From contig NZ_VIFV01000004.1 of NCBI RefSeq assembly GCF_007004625.1, forward strand, positions 62,001 to 126,000: a DNA stretch of 64,000 bases, read 5' to 3'. Both the position numbers and the translations under genes were made by a program. Source of the DNA: Planococcus salinarum. GTDB lineage: Bacteria; Bacillota; Bacilli; Bacillales_A; Planococcaceae. Positions 1 to 8,304 of this stretch are shown piece by piece (the first letter of the stretch is position 1; the number at the start of each line of letters is the position of its first letter). The notes beneath the pieces are model-generated. The model did no database searches. It was not told the origin of the DNA and was given only the letters and a program-made list of their open reading frames with translations.

Positions 1-2
1 TC

Positions 3-110
3 GCTGCGGTCCTTGCCGGCAAGGCGGGAGCGCAAAACGAAAAAATTGCTGTCATTCTTTCAGGCGGAAATATCGACCTGATGGAACTTCGGCACTGCCT
101 CCCCGATTAG
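3..110 (+). CDS. threonine/serine dehydratase, C-terminal end (partial)
   Basis: The window opens inside a reading frame of 35 codons ending at TAG 108-110. It contains VILSGGNIDL, the conserved C-terminal segment of PLP-dependent threonine/serine dehydratases (IlvA/TdcB type). In that family the SGGN stretch follows the last helix of the catalytic domain. No regulatory ACT-like extension follows, which fits the short catabolic form. The PLP lysine and the rest of the protein lie outside the window, so the substrate cannot be decided. Confidence 0.7.
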   Translation, partial: AAVLAGKAGAQNEKIAVILSGGNIDLMELRHCLPD

Positions 111-184
111 ACGTTTAACTGCGTACATACCGGGAAAAGAATGATATAACTAAAATTTATCGATGACTAAAGGAGAGGATCGAG

Positions 185-343
185 ATGGCAGAAAAAAAAC
201 AGCCGCATGAAAAAATGACGGAAAAGAACAATGGGTTGAACGACTCTCAGGAAGTCCTTTACAGCGAAGATTTTAAAAAAGCGGACAAAGCCGGAGAAGA
301 GCAGCGACAGGAAGACCAGGAAAAGAAAAAAGAAGATAAATAA
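185..343 (+). CDS. small, highly charged hydrophilic protein (52 aa)
   Basis: A 52-residue frame starts at ATG 185 behind a good ribosome binding site (AAAGGAGAGG, about 171-180) and ends just before a strong terminator. It is nearly all Lys, Glu, Asp, Gln and Asn, with no hydrophobic segment and a Lys/Glu-rich tail. It looks intrinsically disordered. I do not recognise a family. The clean RBS and immediate terminator make it a credible gene on its own. A stress-related role would be a guess. Confidence 0.6.
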   Translation: MAEKKQPHEKMTEKNNGLNDSQEVLYSEDFKKADKAGEEQRQEDQEKKKEDK

Positions 344-346
344 CCC

Positions 347-390
347 GAAGCCGCAGTGAATACTTTCTCACTGTGGCTTCTTTTTATTTT
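347..390 (+). terminator. rho-independent terminator
   Basis: GAAGCCGCAGTGA pairs with TCACTGTGGCTTC (13 bp with one G-T wobble, 8-nt loop) and is followed by TTTTTATTTT. It ends the 52-aa gene and insulates the acyl-CoA operon promoter. Confidence 0.9.
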
Positions 391-448
391 TGAAGAAATT
401 TCAACAATACTTTGAGGTTTTTACTTCGAAACAAATCCCCAGTCTGTA

Positions 449-477
449 TTGCAATCCTAAAACACGACAGGTAGAAT
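449..477 (+). promoter_or_regulatory. sigma-A-like promoter of the acyl-CoA operon
   Basis: TTGCAA (449-454) and TAGAAT (472-477) are 17 bp apart. The expected transcript start, near 484, lies just upstream of the palindromic operator at 496-517, so a bound repressor would block escape or elongation. Confidence 0.6.
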
Positions 478-495
478 AAAGTTTAAGTATTCTGA

Positions 496-517
496 ACATA
501 CCAACTGGTTGGTATGT
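496..517. promoter_or_regulatory. palindromic operator, probably for the TetR regulator at 1332
   Basis: ACATACCAAC and GTTGGTATGT form a perfect 10-bp inverted repeat with a 2-bp centre (TG). It sits between the promoter and the first gene. The size and symmetry are typical of TetR-family sites, and a TetR gene is second in the operon, which suggests autoregulation. Confidence 0.75.
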
Positions 518-545
518 TAAAACTAATTAGCTGGAGGGAAAGCAT

Positions 546-1319
546 ATGCACGTAATGGATCTGTTTAAACTGGAAGGGAAAACCGCGATCGTCACGGGAG
601 GCGGCCGGGGGCTCGGCGCCCAAATCGCGCAGGGATTCGCGGAAGCAGGCGCCAACGTCGTTGTCTGTTCGAGAAAATTGGAAGCGTGTGAAGAAACGGC
701 GGAAATGCTGAAAGGGCTTGGTGTCAAAGCGCTCGCCTTGAAATGTGATGTAACAAACGAGCAGGACGTGGAAGATGTCGTCCGCAGAACGGTGGAAGAA
801 TTCGGCACCGTTGATATCCTGGTCAACAATTCCGGAGCGACCTGGGGAGCGCCGGCAGAACAGATGCCGCTCGAGGCCTGGCAAAAAGTCATGAACGTCA
901 ACGTTACGGGAACGTTCCTGATGAGCCGGGCTGTGGGACAAGTAATGATTAAACAAAAGAGCGGAAAAATCATTAATATCTCTTCTGTCGCCGGACTCGG
1001 CGGAATCGATCCCGAATTGATGAATACCATCGGGTACAACACGAGCAAAGGGGCGGTCATCACCTTCACGAAAGACCTGGCAGCCAAGTGGGGACAGCAC
1101 AATATCAATGTCAATGCCATTGCTCCTGGATTTTTCCCGACGAAAATGTCGGAAGTTCTGATCGAACGCAGCAAGGAGCAGTTTTTGAAGCAAACGCCGT
1201 TAAACCGCTTCGGCACCGATGAAGATTTAAAGGGAGCCGCGTTATTTCTGGCTTCGGGAGCATCAGATTATATTACGGGGGATGTGGTCGTCGTTGACGG
1301 AGGCATGCACGCCCTTTAA
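546..1319 (+). CDS. SDR family oxidoreductase (FabG-like), first gene of acyl-CoA operon
   Basis: This 257-aa classical short-chain dehydrogenase/reductase has the Rossmann glycine motif TGGGRGLG (residues 17-24), the NNSG motif after strand 4, catalytic Ser near 147, and YNTSK (Tyr164, Lys168). The C-terminal VVDGG motif is also present. It should be a soluble NAD(P)H-dependent oxidoreductase acting on a hydroxyl/keto group. With an acyl-CoA dehydrogenase and thioesterase downstream, a 3-hydroxyacyl-CoA or branched-chain catabolic substrate is plausible but inferred. ATG 546 follows GGAGG at 533-537. The first gene of a TetR-controlled operon, it is followed 12 bp later by the regulator. Confidence 0.85.
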   Translation: MHVMDLFKLEGKTAIVTGGGRGLGAQIAQGFAEAGANVVVCSRKLEACEETAEMLKGLGVKALALKCDVTNEQDVEDVVRRTVEEFGTVDILVNNSGATWGAPAEQMPLEAWQKVMNVNVTGTFLMSRAVGQVMIKQKSGKIINISSVAGLGGIDPELMNTIGYNTSKGAVITFTKDLAAKWGQHNINVNAIAPGFFPTKMSEVLIERSKEQFLKQTPLNRFGTDEDLKGAALFLASGASDYITGDVVVVDGGMHAL

Positions 1320-1331
1320 GAAACGTGGGGA

Positions 1332-1910
1332 ATGGCTATGAAAGACAGGATCAGAGAACAAAGCATCAGTTTATTCGAGAAGAAAGGTTTCAGCGAAACG
1401 TCGATCCAGGACATCGTGGAAGCGCTGAATGTTACAAAAGGAACGTTTTACTATTATTACAGCAGCAAGGAACAGTTGCTGATGGACATCCACAAGGAAT
1501 ACATTGATGACTTGCTGCAGCGCCAGCAAAGGATTCTCGACAGCAATGACCTCCAACGGGACAAGCTGAAGGGGGTCATTCATTTGCTGATTTCCGATAT
1601 TGCCAGAAACGGCGACAGCGGAAAAGTGTTTTTTCGTGAAATGCGGCATCTGACCCAAGCCAATGCGAACGACATCAAAGAGAGGCGCGAGCAATTCCGC
1701 CTTAATATAGAAGGTATTATTCGCCGCGGTGCAAAAACCGGGGAATTCCGAAAGCAATTGCGGCCAGATATGACAGCGCTCGCGGTGCTCGGAATCACCA
1801 ATTGGACCTACCAATGGTTCAATTCGAACGGTGAACTGTCGGCGGACGAGCTGGCTGAACTTTACAGCAGCATTGTTTTGGAAGGGATCGACGAACGAAA
1901 TGAAGGGTGA
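1332..1910 (+). CDS. TetR/AcrR family transcriptional regulator
   Basis: The 192-aa protein has a TetR N-terminal helix-turn-helix (about residues 8-55), including DIVEALNVTKGTFYYYY and SSKEQLL, the recognition-helix region of the family. The remaining all-helical part would bind a small ligand, and acyl-CoA is the natural guess from its neighbours. Position between the SDR and thioesterase genes, downstream of a 10-bp-arm palindrome at 496-517, suggests it represses its own operon. ATG 1332 has only a weak GTGGGG upstream; ATG 1338 is an alternative start. Translation may be partly coupled to the preceding gene. Confidence 0.88.
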   Translation: MAMKDRIREQSISLFEKKGFSETSIQDIVEALNVTKGTFYYYYSSKEQLLMDIHKEYIDDLLQRQQRILDSNDLQRDKLKGVIHLLISDIARNGDSGKVFFREMRHLTQANANDIKERREQFRLNIEGIIRRGAKTGEFRKQLRPDMTALAVLGITNWTYQWFNSNGELSADELAELYSSIVLEGIDERNEG

Positions 1911-1919
1911 GGTGACGAA

Positions 1920-2342
1920 ATGGCTTATGAAACAAAGGTGAAGGTACGTTTTTGTGAAACGGATGCACTCGGCCACATCAGCAATATCAGCTATTTTATT
2001 TATTTGGAGGAAGCCCGAACCGATTTTTTCATCGATCTGGGCTTTGGCGCGGATCTGGAAGACTGGAAAGTCATATTGGCGTCGGCAAAATGCGATTTTG
2101 TGCGGCAGGGGTATTACAACCAAAAATTAGAAGTGGTGACAGAAGTCCTGAGAATTGGCAGGTCGAGCTTTACAATCGTCCACCGGATCCAGGATGCGGA
2201 AACCGGCGAGCTGATTGCGAACGGCGAGGCAAGCGCAGTGTACTTCGATTTTAAGGCGCAAAAATCTGAAAAGATTCCGGACAACCTCCGGAAGATGCTT
2301 GAAAAACACCTGGTGAAGGAGTCGGTAGCCAATGACCAATGA
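1920..2342 (+). CDS. acyl-CoA thioesterase, 4HBT hotdog fold (YbgC-like)
   Basis: This 140-aa single hotdog-domain protein carries the YbgC/4-hydroxybenzoyl-CoA thioesterase signature ETDALGHISN followed by YFIYLEEAR. The Asp and Glu of this segment are the usual catalytic residues. It should hydrolyse acyl-CoA to free acid and CoA in the cytoplasm. ATG 1920 is preceded by GAGGTGACG. The end overlaps the acyl-CoA dehydrogenase start by 11 bp, which indicates translational coupling. The operon setting suggests recycling of CoA from acyl intermediates. The exact chain length or branching cannot be read from sequence. Confidence 0.87.
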   Translation: MAYETKVKVRFCETDALGHISNISYFIYLEEARTDFFIDLGFGADLEDWKVILASAKCDFVRQGYYNQKLEVVTEVLRIGRSSFTIVHRIQDAETGELIANGEASAVYFDFKAQKSEKIPDNLRKMLEKHLVKESVANDQ

Positions 2343-4104
2343 AACCTTAAGATACCCCGGCGCAGGATTCTTCTATCAACTTTCCGAACCGGCGGATGTA
2401 TTTACACCTGAAGACGTCAGCGAAGAACACCGCCTGATCGGCAAAACGGCCAAACGATTTTTGGAAAAGGAGATCCGGCCGAATAACGAAAAGATCGAAC
2501 TGCAGGATTTTACACTGGTCAGAGAACTTATGCAAAAAGCAGGGGACCTTGGTTTACTGGCGCACAGCGTACCGGAGAAATACGGCGGTTTGGGACTCGA
2601 CAAAATCAGCAAGGGCATTGTCGGGGAAAACCTGGGATCAGCTGGGGGCTACGGTGTCGCCCATTCGAATCATACGTGCATCGCCACACTGCCGATCACG
2701 TATTTCGGCACGCTGGTGCAAAAAGAATATTATTTGCCGAAACTGGCATCCGGTGAGTTTATCGGCGCCTATTGCCTGACGGAACCGGAAGCGGGCTCCG
2801 ATGCACTTTCTGCCCGGACGACGGCTGTGCTGAACACGGCAGGAACCCATTATTTGCTGAATGGCAGCAAAATGTTTATCACCAATGCGGCATTTTCGGA
2901 TACATTCATCGTCTACGCAAAAGTCGACGGCAAAGCGTTTACCGCTTTTATCGTAGAAAAAGATTTTCCGGGGCTGTCGCTCGGAGCGGAAGAAGAAAAG
3001 ATGGGCATCAAAGGCTCTTCAACGCGAACAGTCAATTTCGACAATTGCGAAGTGCCGGTGGAAAACCTGTTGGGAACAGTCGGCAAGGGGCATGTCATCG
3101 CCTTGAATGTTTTGAACCTCGGACGTTTCAACCTGGGATCCGCCTGTATGGGTGCCGCGAAATACGGTCTTCACCTGGCAGCTGCCTATACGAAGGAACG
3201 GAAGCAATTCGGCAAAACCATTTCAGAATTTCCTGCCACGCAGGAGAAACTGGCGTTGATGGCGGTACGCATCTACGAATCGGAATCGCTGCAATACCGG
3301 ACAGCCGGCTACCTCGAAGAGGCACTTGGCGGGCTGTACGACAGCGAGGACCAAGCGCTGATCGCCAAACGCCTGATGGAATACGCCACAGAATGCGCCG
3401 TCTGCAAAGTCCACGGTTCCGAGGCGCTCGATTTTGTGGCGGATGAAGCTTTGCAGCTGCACGGCGGTTACGGTTACATCAAAGATTACAAAGTGGAGCA
3501 AATGTACCGGGATTCCCGCATCAACCGCATTTTTGAAGGCACCAATGAAGTGAATCGCCTGTTGATACCGGGTGGCTTGCTGAAACAGGCAGGCAAAGGA
3601 ACGCTGCCGTTAGGAGAGCATATCGCCCAGGCAGTCGCCGAAATGAACAACCCGAAAGTTGGGTCCATCGGCATTATTTCCCGGGAAATAGAAGCGGTTC
3701 ATGCCATTCGGCGTGTCTTCCTGTTGGCGGCCGGCATGGCGTTCGAGGCGTTCGGAGAAGGACTGGCGGAGCAGCAGGAAACTTTGATGAAACTGGCAGA
3801 TATCGGCATCCAGCTTTACGCTGCGGAGTCTTCCGTGCTGCGGACGCAAAAGGCGCTCGCCAAAAATGGCGAAGAAAAAGAAACACTGAAAGTGGAATTG
3901 ACGAAAGCATTGCTTGACGAAGCGTTATTGAAGGTCGAAATGTCCGCACGCAAGATGATGCAGGGGATTTCCAGTGGCCGCGCGCTGAAAGACAGCATGG
4001 CACTCGTCAGCAACGAATTGAGCCGACTCCACGCCGAACAAAGCAACGCGACGAAACGAAACATCGCAAAAGCCATAACAGAAGCGGAACAATATATTTG
4101 CTGA
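2332..4104 (+). CDS. acyl-CoA dehydrogenase, long FadE-type
   Basis: At 590 aa it is longer than classical 380-aa enzymes and matches the about 590-aa Bacillus FadE/YusJ type with an extra C-terminal helical domain. Visible signatures are CLTEPEAGSDA (FAD/substrate loop), KMFITNA, ERKQFGKTI, LQLHGGYGYIKDY, and FEGTNEVNRLL, where the Glu at the start of EGTNE is the expected catalytic base. It should oxidise acyl-CoA to trans-2-enoyl-CoA with FAD and pass electrons to ETF. Its start overlaps the thioesterase gene. ETF, hydratase and thiolase genes are not in the window, so the operon covers only part of beta-oxidation. Confidence 0.92.
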   Translation: MTNETLRYPGAGFFYQLSEPADVFTPEDVSEEHRLIGKTAKRFLEKEIRPNNEKIELQDFTLVRELMQKAGDLGLLAHSVPEKYGGLGLDKISKGIVGENLGSAGGYGVAHSNHTCIATLPITYFGTLVQKEYYLPKLASGEFIGAYCLTEPEAGSDALSARTTAVLNTAGTHYLLNGSKMFITNAAFSDTFIVYAKVDGKAFTAFIVEKDFPGLSLGAEEEKMGIKGSSTRTVNFDNCEVPVENLLGTVGKGHVIALNVLNLGRFNLGSACMGAAKYGLHLAAAYTKERKQFGKTISEFPATQEKLALMAVRIYESESLQYRTAGYLEEALGGLYDSEDQALIAKRLMEYATECAVCKVHGSEALDFVADEALQLHGGYGYIKDYKVEQMYRDSRINRIFEGTNEVNRLLIPGGLLKQAGKGTLPLGEHIAQAVAEMNNPKVGSIGIISREIEAVHAIRRVFLLAAGMAFEAFGEGLAEQQETLMKLADIGIQLYAAESSVLRTQKALAKNGEEKETLKVELTKALLDEALLKVEMSARKMMQGISSGRALKDSMALVSNELSRLHAEQSNATKRNIAKAITEAEQYIC

Positions 4105-4117
4105 GGGGGATGGAACG

Positions 4118-5092
4118 ATGAAAGTGATCACATTTGAACAATACGGCGGGCCGGAGGTTCTCCAGTATATAGAACAAGAACGGCCGACGCCTGGCGACAA
4201 TGAGGTGCTGGTGGAAGTGAAGGCAATCGGCATCAACTACGCGGACACAGCGAGAAGAGAAGGGCAATACGTCGTGCCGACGCCATTGCCGTATGTTCCC
4301 GGCTCGGAAGTTGCTGGGGTAGTTGCAGAAGTCGGCAGCAAGGTCACCAAATTCCAAGTGGGCATGCGCGTATCGGCGCTGATCGAATCCGGCGGCTACG
4401 CTGATTTTGTGGCACTGGATGAGAACGGGCTGATTCCGATCCCGGAAGGCGTCGATTTTGAACAGGCGGTGGCATTGCCGCTGCAGGGATTGAGTGCGTA
4501 CCACATTTTGAAAACGATGGGACGTCTGGCTCCAGGCGAAACAGTGCTGATCCATGCGGCTGCAGGCGGCGTCGGTGCGATTGCCGTTCAGCTCGCAAAA
4601 TTATTCGGTGCCGGCAAAATAATTGCCACGGCCAGTTCCGCTGAGAAACTGGAGCACGCCAAAGCAATGGGCGCGACCCATCTGGTGAATTACTCGAAAG
4701 AGGGCTGGATCGATGAAGTGAAAACAATCACCGACAACAAAGGCGTCGATTTGGCGCTGGAAATGGTCGGCGGCGAAGTATTCAATAAAACCCTGAAATG
4801 CCTGGCACCATTTGGCCGCCTCGTGATTTTTGGGGCTGCCAGCGGCGAACAGGCCGAGTTCCATCCAGGGCAGCTGATGAGAAAAAATCAGTCCGTCATC
4901 GGCTTTTTCCTGCCGCAGATCATGCGCAACCCGGAGCTGTTCCAACAAAGTTTCAAGGAATTGTTGGGGTATATGGCGACCGGTCAGCTGAAGCTGACAA
5001 TCGGTGGCAGTTATCCGCTGGCTGAAGCTGCGGAAGTCCACCGGTTGCTGCAGAGCCGAAAAACAATCGGGAAGTTGGTCCTGAGACCTTAA
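4118..5092 (+). CDS. quinone oxidoreductase-like medium-chain reductase (Qor family)
   Basis: The 324-aa MDR protein has a GroES-like N-terminal domain and a Rossmann domain with AAAGGVGAIAVQLAK at about 147-161, the NADPH-binding signature of quinone reductases. It lacks the cysteine/histidine zinc ligands of alcohol dehydrogenases. It probably reduces quinones or alpha,beta-unsaturated carbonyls, or an enoyl compound from the operon. It starts 13 bp after the acyl-CoA dehydrogenase, with AGGGGGATGG as ribosome binding site, and is likely the last gene of the operon. No clear terminator follows. Confidence 0.87.
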   Translation: MKVITFEQYGGPEVLQYIEQERPTPGDNEVLVEVKAIGINYADTARREGQYVVPTPLPYVPGSEVAGVVAEVGSKVTKFQVGMRVSALIESGGYADFVALDENGLIPIPEGVDFEQAVALPLQGLSAYHILKTMGRLAPGETVLIHAAAGGVGAIAVQLAKLFGAGKIIATASSAEKLEHAKAMGATHLVNYSKEGWIDEVKTITDNKGVDLALEMVGGEVFNKTLKCLAPFGRLVIFGAASGEQAEFHPGQLMRKNQSVIGFFLPQIMRNPELFQQSFKELLGYMATGQLKLTIGGSYPLAEAAEVHRLLQSRKTIGKLVLRP

Positions 5093-5173
5093 CAGTCAAT
5101 ATAAACCCTTGTATCTATAACGATAGGTGCGAGTGTAGAGGAACATGGTTTAGTTTAGAGGAGGAAATAATTG

Positions 5174-6094
5174 ATGAAAATTCTTATTGTCGGTGCAGGA
5201 GCCATTGGCGGTTATTTCGGCGGACGTTTGCTGGAAAAAGGCGAAGACGTTACTTTCCTTGTGCGGGACCGACGCAAAAAAGAGCTCGAATCCACCGGCT
5301 TGAACATCCAAAGCGTAAACGGCGACTGCGGACTGACGCCCCAAGTGATTACGAAAGACAGTGAACCGCAAGCATATGATGTGGTGCTCTTATCGACAAA
5401 ATCCTACCAGCTTGCAGGTGCTATTGAAGATATGCGTCCTTTTGTCGGCGACACAACGATGGTGCTGCCGTTGTTGAACGGTATGGCTCATGTCGGACAA
5501 TTGATCGAGGCATTCGGTGGACAATCGGTCATTGGCGGATTGTGCTTTGTGGAGGCCACGCTCGACGAAGGAGGAACGATTGTCCAGACAAGTCCGATGA
5601 ATCAGCTGGTTTACGGCGAGCGCAGCGGTGAACAAACCGACAGGATCCGTCGGTTAAAAAGAGCATTTGATGGAACAAAAGCGGATTTTGTCCTGAGTGA
5701 CAAAATCGACCAGGAAATGTGGCATAAATATTTGTTTATCACGGCGTTGTCCGGTATCACCACGTTGTTTGAGCAGCCAATTGGCCCAATCCGCAATCTC
5801 GATTCCGGGCAGCGGACAATTGCGGCGTTACTGAAAGAGCTTGAAACCGTGATGCAAGCAATCGGAGCGCCAATTGAACCGGGGATTTCGGATAAATTAC
5901 TGGAGAAAGTCAACAGCATGGGCGAAGGGATGAAATCCTCAATGCAGCGCGATGCCGAAAAAGGCCAGCCGATTGAAGCCGACCATCTGCAGGGCTACCT
6001 TCTGGAGCAGGCGAATGACCAAGGGATTGCCGTTCCCGTGCTGGAAACCATCTTTACCAAATTAAAGCTGTATGAACAGACTGTAAAAAAATAA
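5174..6094 (+). CDS. ketopantoate reductase family protein (PanE/ApbA-like)
   Basis: The 306-aa protein starts MKILIVGAGAIGGYFGGR, the NADPH-binding signature of ketopantoate reductases. NG(M) follows in the middle of the N-terminal domain, with a PanE C-terminal helical domain (MWHKYLFITALSGITTL). Family enzymes reduce 2-dehydropantoate to pantoate for CoA synthesis, but many genomes carry several paralogues of unknown substrate. A TTG at 5171 is in frame, but ATG 5174 is better: GGAGG at 5160-5164 leaves 9 nt. An 81-bp gap and its own RBS suggest it is separate from the upstream operon. Confidence 0.85.
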   Translation: MKILIVGAGAIGGYFGGRLLEKGEDVTFLVRDRRKKELESTGLNIQSVNGDCGLTPQVITKDSEPQAYDVVLLSTKSYQLAGAIEDMRPFVGDTTMVLPLLNGMAHVGQLIEAFGGQSVIGGLCFVEATLDEGGTIVQTSPMNQLVYGERSGEQTDRIRRLKRAFDGTKADFVLSDKIDQEMWHKYLFITALSGITTLFEQPIGPIRNLDSGQRTIAALLKELETVMQAIGAPIEPGISDKLLEKVNSMGEGMKSSMQRDAEKGQPIEADHLQGYLLEQANDQGIAVPVLETIFTKLKLYEQTVKK

Positions 6095-6205
6095 CATTCA
6101 AAAAAGAATAATCCGAACATTTACAAAATTGAACCGGTGACCTATGATTAGGGGGCGAGCGTGAGAGCGCTTGCTCACATCATGAAAATGAAGGAGTTGG
6201 AAGAT

Positions 6206-7951
6206 TTGAATGCTATTGCTCTTGCAGCCATTGGACTTTTTATCTTTGCGTTGGGTTACCGCTTTTATTCTAAATTTGTAGCAGAGAAAATTTTCCGGCT
6301 GGATCCGAATTACGTGACACCGGCCCACAAATATAAAGACGGTGTCGACTTTGTCCCGACCAATAAATTTATCTTATGGGGACATCATTTTACCTCGGTT
6401 GCCGGTGCGGCTCCGATTCTCGGACCGGCGATTGCCGTTTATTGGGGCTGGCTGCCGGCTGTATTATGGGTAGTGCTCGGAACGGTTTTTGCAGCTGGAG
6501 TGCATGACTTCGGAACACTTGTCCTATCTGTCCGCAACAAAGGCCAGTCGGTCGGAACGCTGGCGCACCGCTTGATCGGACAGCGCGGAAAGGTTTTATT
6601 TCTTTTCATCATTCTGATTCTGGTGCTTATGGTCAACGCTGTGTTTGCCTGGGTTATCGCCAACTTGTTCATTTCTTTCCCGGCAAGTGTCGTTCCGGTG
6701 TTCATCCAAATCCCACTGGCTGTCTGGATCGGCTTTGCAGTTTATAAGAAAAACATCAAAATGCTTGTGCCTTCTCTAATCGCGCTGGCAATCATGTATG
6801 GTGCTGCGATTTTTTCAAGCCAATACGAATTTCTGCAAATTGACCTTGTCCGCTATATGGGCGGAGAAGACGCAGCCGGCCTGTTCGGGCTCGGCGCAAT
6901 CTCAACGGCCTTCTTTATCTGGATTATCGTACTGATGGTCTACGTCTACATCGCTTCAACTTTGCCGGTGTGGAAACTGCTCCAGCCGCGCGATTTCATC
7001 AACTCTCACCAACTGATCGTCGGTCTGGGAATTTTGTACCTTGGTCTCTTATTCACGAATCCGGAAATTACAGCACCGATGACGAATCCGGGGACCGATG
7101 TTTCCTGGTTCCCGCTGCTGTTCATCACGATTGCCTGTGGGGCGATTTCCGGTTTCCACGGACTCGTTTCTTCCGGGACCTCATCGAAGCAGCTGGATAA
7201 AGAAACAGATGCCCGCTTCGTTGGATATCTTGGAGCAATCGGCGAAGGGGTCCTGGCATTGATTTCGATTATTGCCGTTATCACCCTGTTCCCTGACCGC
7301 GAGGCATTCCTGGCTACTTACAGCAGTTTCGCTGCTTCAAGTGGCTCCGGTCTGGGTTCCTTTATCCTCGGAGCGTCGCAATTGGCTTCGGGCTTAATGA
7401 TTCCTGCAGCTGTCGCTTCAACAATCGTTTCTGTTATTGTCGTATCTTTTGCGGCAACTACACTTGATACATCTGTCCGGTTGATGCGCTATATCATCTC
7501 GGAACTTGGCGTCGAGTACAAAATTCCCGCTTTGGAGAAAAAACACGTTGCAACGACAATTGCAGTCGTTGCAAGTGCTGCGCTAGTGTTGATTCCGGAA
7601 GGGCCGAATGGTTTCGGTTCCGGCGGATTCCTCTTGTGGCCATTATTCGGAACAGCAAATCAGCTGTTGGCGGGAATCAGTTTACTGCTCGTCTCCATCT
7701 GGCTGAGAAAACTTGGCCGAAATTACATGATCACAATTATACCGATGATCTTCCTGATGTTCATGACGCTGTGGGCGATGGTCCAACAGGTGTTCCTGCA
7801 ATGGGCTTGGTACGCAGCAGCGCCGAATATGCTCCTGTTTGTGTTCGGAGCCATCATTTTTGTCTTTGCATTATGGATTATCATTACAGCTATCCAAGTT
7901 CTGGTCAGCAAAAATAATACCGGAGATCTCGGAGACGAAAAAATAGAATAA
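6206..7951 (+). CDS. cstA: carbon starvation protein CstA-family transporter
   Basis: This is a very hydrophobic protein of about 581 aa with a dozen or more membrane segments. It carries typical CstA stretches: PTNKFILWGHHFTSVAGAAPI, HDFGTLVLSVRNKG and SSGTSSKQLDKETDAR. Family members import peptides or pyruvate under carbon limitation. The frame is open from GTG 6161, but TTG 6206 is the better start. AAGGAG (6191-6196) is 9 nt upstream, and the product then begins MNAIALAAIGLFIFALGYRFY, where CstA proteins normally begin. A terminator follows at once. Confidence 0.92.
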   Translation: MNAIALAAIGLFIFALGYRFYSKFVAEKIFRLDPNYVTPAHKYKDGVDFVPTNKFILWGHHFTSVAGAAPILGPAIAVYWGWLPAVLWVVLGTVFAAGVHDFGTLVLSVRNKGQSVGTLAHRLIGQRGKVLFLFIILILVLMVNAVFAWVIANLFISFPASVVPVFIQIPLAVWIGFAVYKKNIKMLVPSLIALAIMYGAAIFSSQYEFLQIDLVRYMGGEDAAGLFGLGAISTAFFIWIIVLMVYVYIASTLPVWKLLQPRDFINSHQLIVGLGILYLGLLFTNPEITAPMTNPGTDVSWFPLLFITIACGAISGFHGLVSSGTSSKQLDKETDARFVGYLGAIGEGVLALISIIAVITLFPDREAFLATYSSFAASSGSGLGSFILGASQLASGLMIPAAVASTIVSVIVVSFAATTLDTSVRLMRYIISELGVEYKIPALEKKHVATTIAVVASAALVLIPEGPNGFGSGGFLLWPLFGTANQLLAGISLLLVSIWLRKLGRNYMITIIPMIFLMFMTLWAMVQQVFLQWAWYAAAPNMLLFVFGAIIFVFALWIIITAIQVLVSKNNTGDLGDEKIE

Positions 7952-7954
7952 TGG

Positions 7955-7997
7955 CGAAAAAGGGATCATACTAAATGTGATCCCTTTCGCATTTTAT
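7955..7997 (+). terminator. terminator after cstA
   Basis: AAAGGGATCA (7959-7968) pairs perfectly with TGATCCCTTT (7978-7987) around a 9-nt loop, and ATTTTAT follows a few bases later. It begins only a few bases after the cstA stop codon. Confidence 0.8.
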
Positions 7998-8017
7998 CTA
8001 TAGATGAGGTGTAAAAA

Positions 8018-8281
8018 ATGCCGATTACCGATAACTTAAAAAGACTGATAAAATGGTACGAAGCCGTGCTGGAACATCCGCATAAAACAGAAATAGCGCG
8101 GGAGCTGAGGGCGGAAGATGACTTGTTTCTGCTGATGCTCTATTCGGAAATGCTGGGCATTCCGAATCCCGCGTATTACTACACGCTCGAGCTATACCCG
8201 TATATGATTGAGGAATTTCATGACTGGCATTTGCGCATGGGCATGGAAAAATCGCCGCTATCCGGAATCCGCTGCTGCTGA
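8018..8281 (+). CDS. small protein ending in Cys-Cys (cory-CC-star-like), partner of ArsA-type ATPase
   Basis: The 87-aa protein has no signal peptide and an amphipathic middle (LFLLMLYSEMLGIPNPAYYYTLEL). It ends in GIRCC followed directly by the stop codon. A terminal Cys-Cys and close linkage to an ArsA/Get3-type ATPase match, from memory, the family annotated as cory-CC-star proteins. Here the ATPase starts 24 bp downstream. The terminal dicysteine suggests metal binding or a redox/lipid-modified tail that the ATPase recognises, but that is inference. The start is ATG 8018 with GAGGTG upstream. Confidence 0.7.
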   Translation: MPITDNLKRLIKWYEAVLEHPHKTEIARELRAEDDLFLLMLYSEMLGIPNPAYYYTLELYPYMIEEFHDWHLRMGMEKSPLSGIRCC

Positions 8282-8304
8282 TTTCAATGAAAAGAGGAAT
8301 TGGA

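Noticed and set aside
6161-6205. N-terminal extension of CstA from GTG 6161
   Set aside because: TTG 6206 has a well-spaced AAGGAG and gives the normal family N-terminus.
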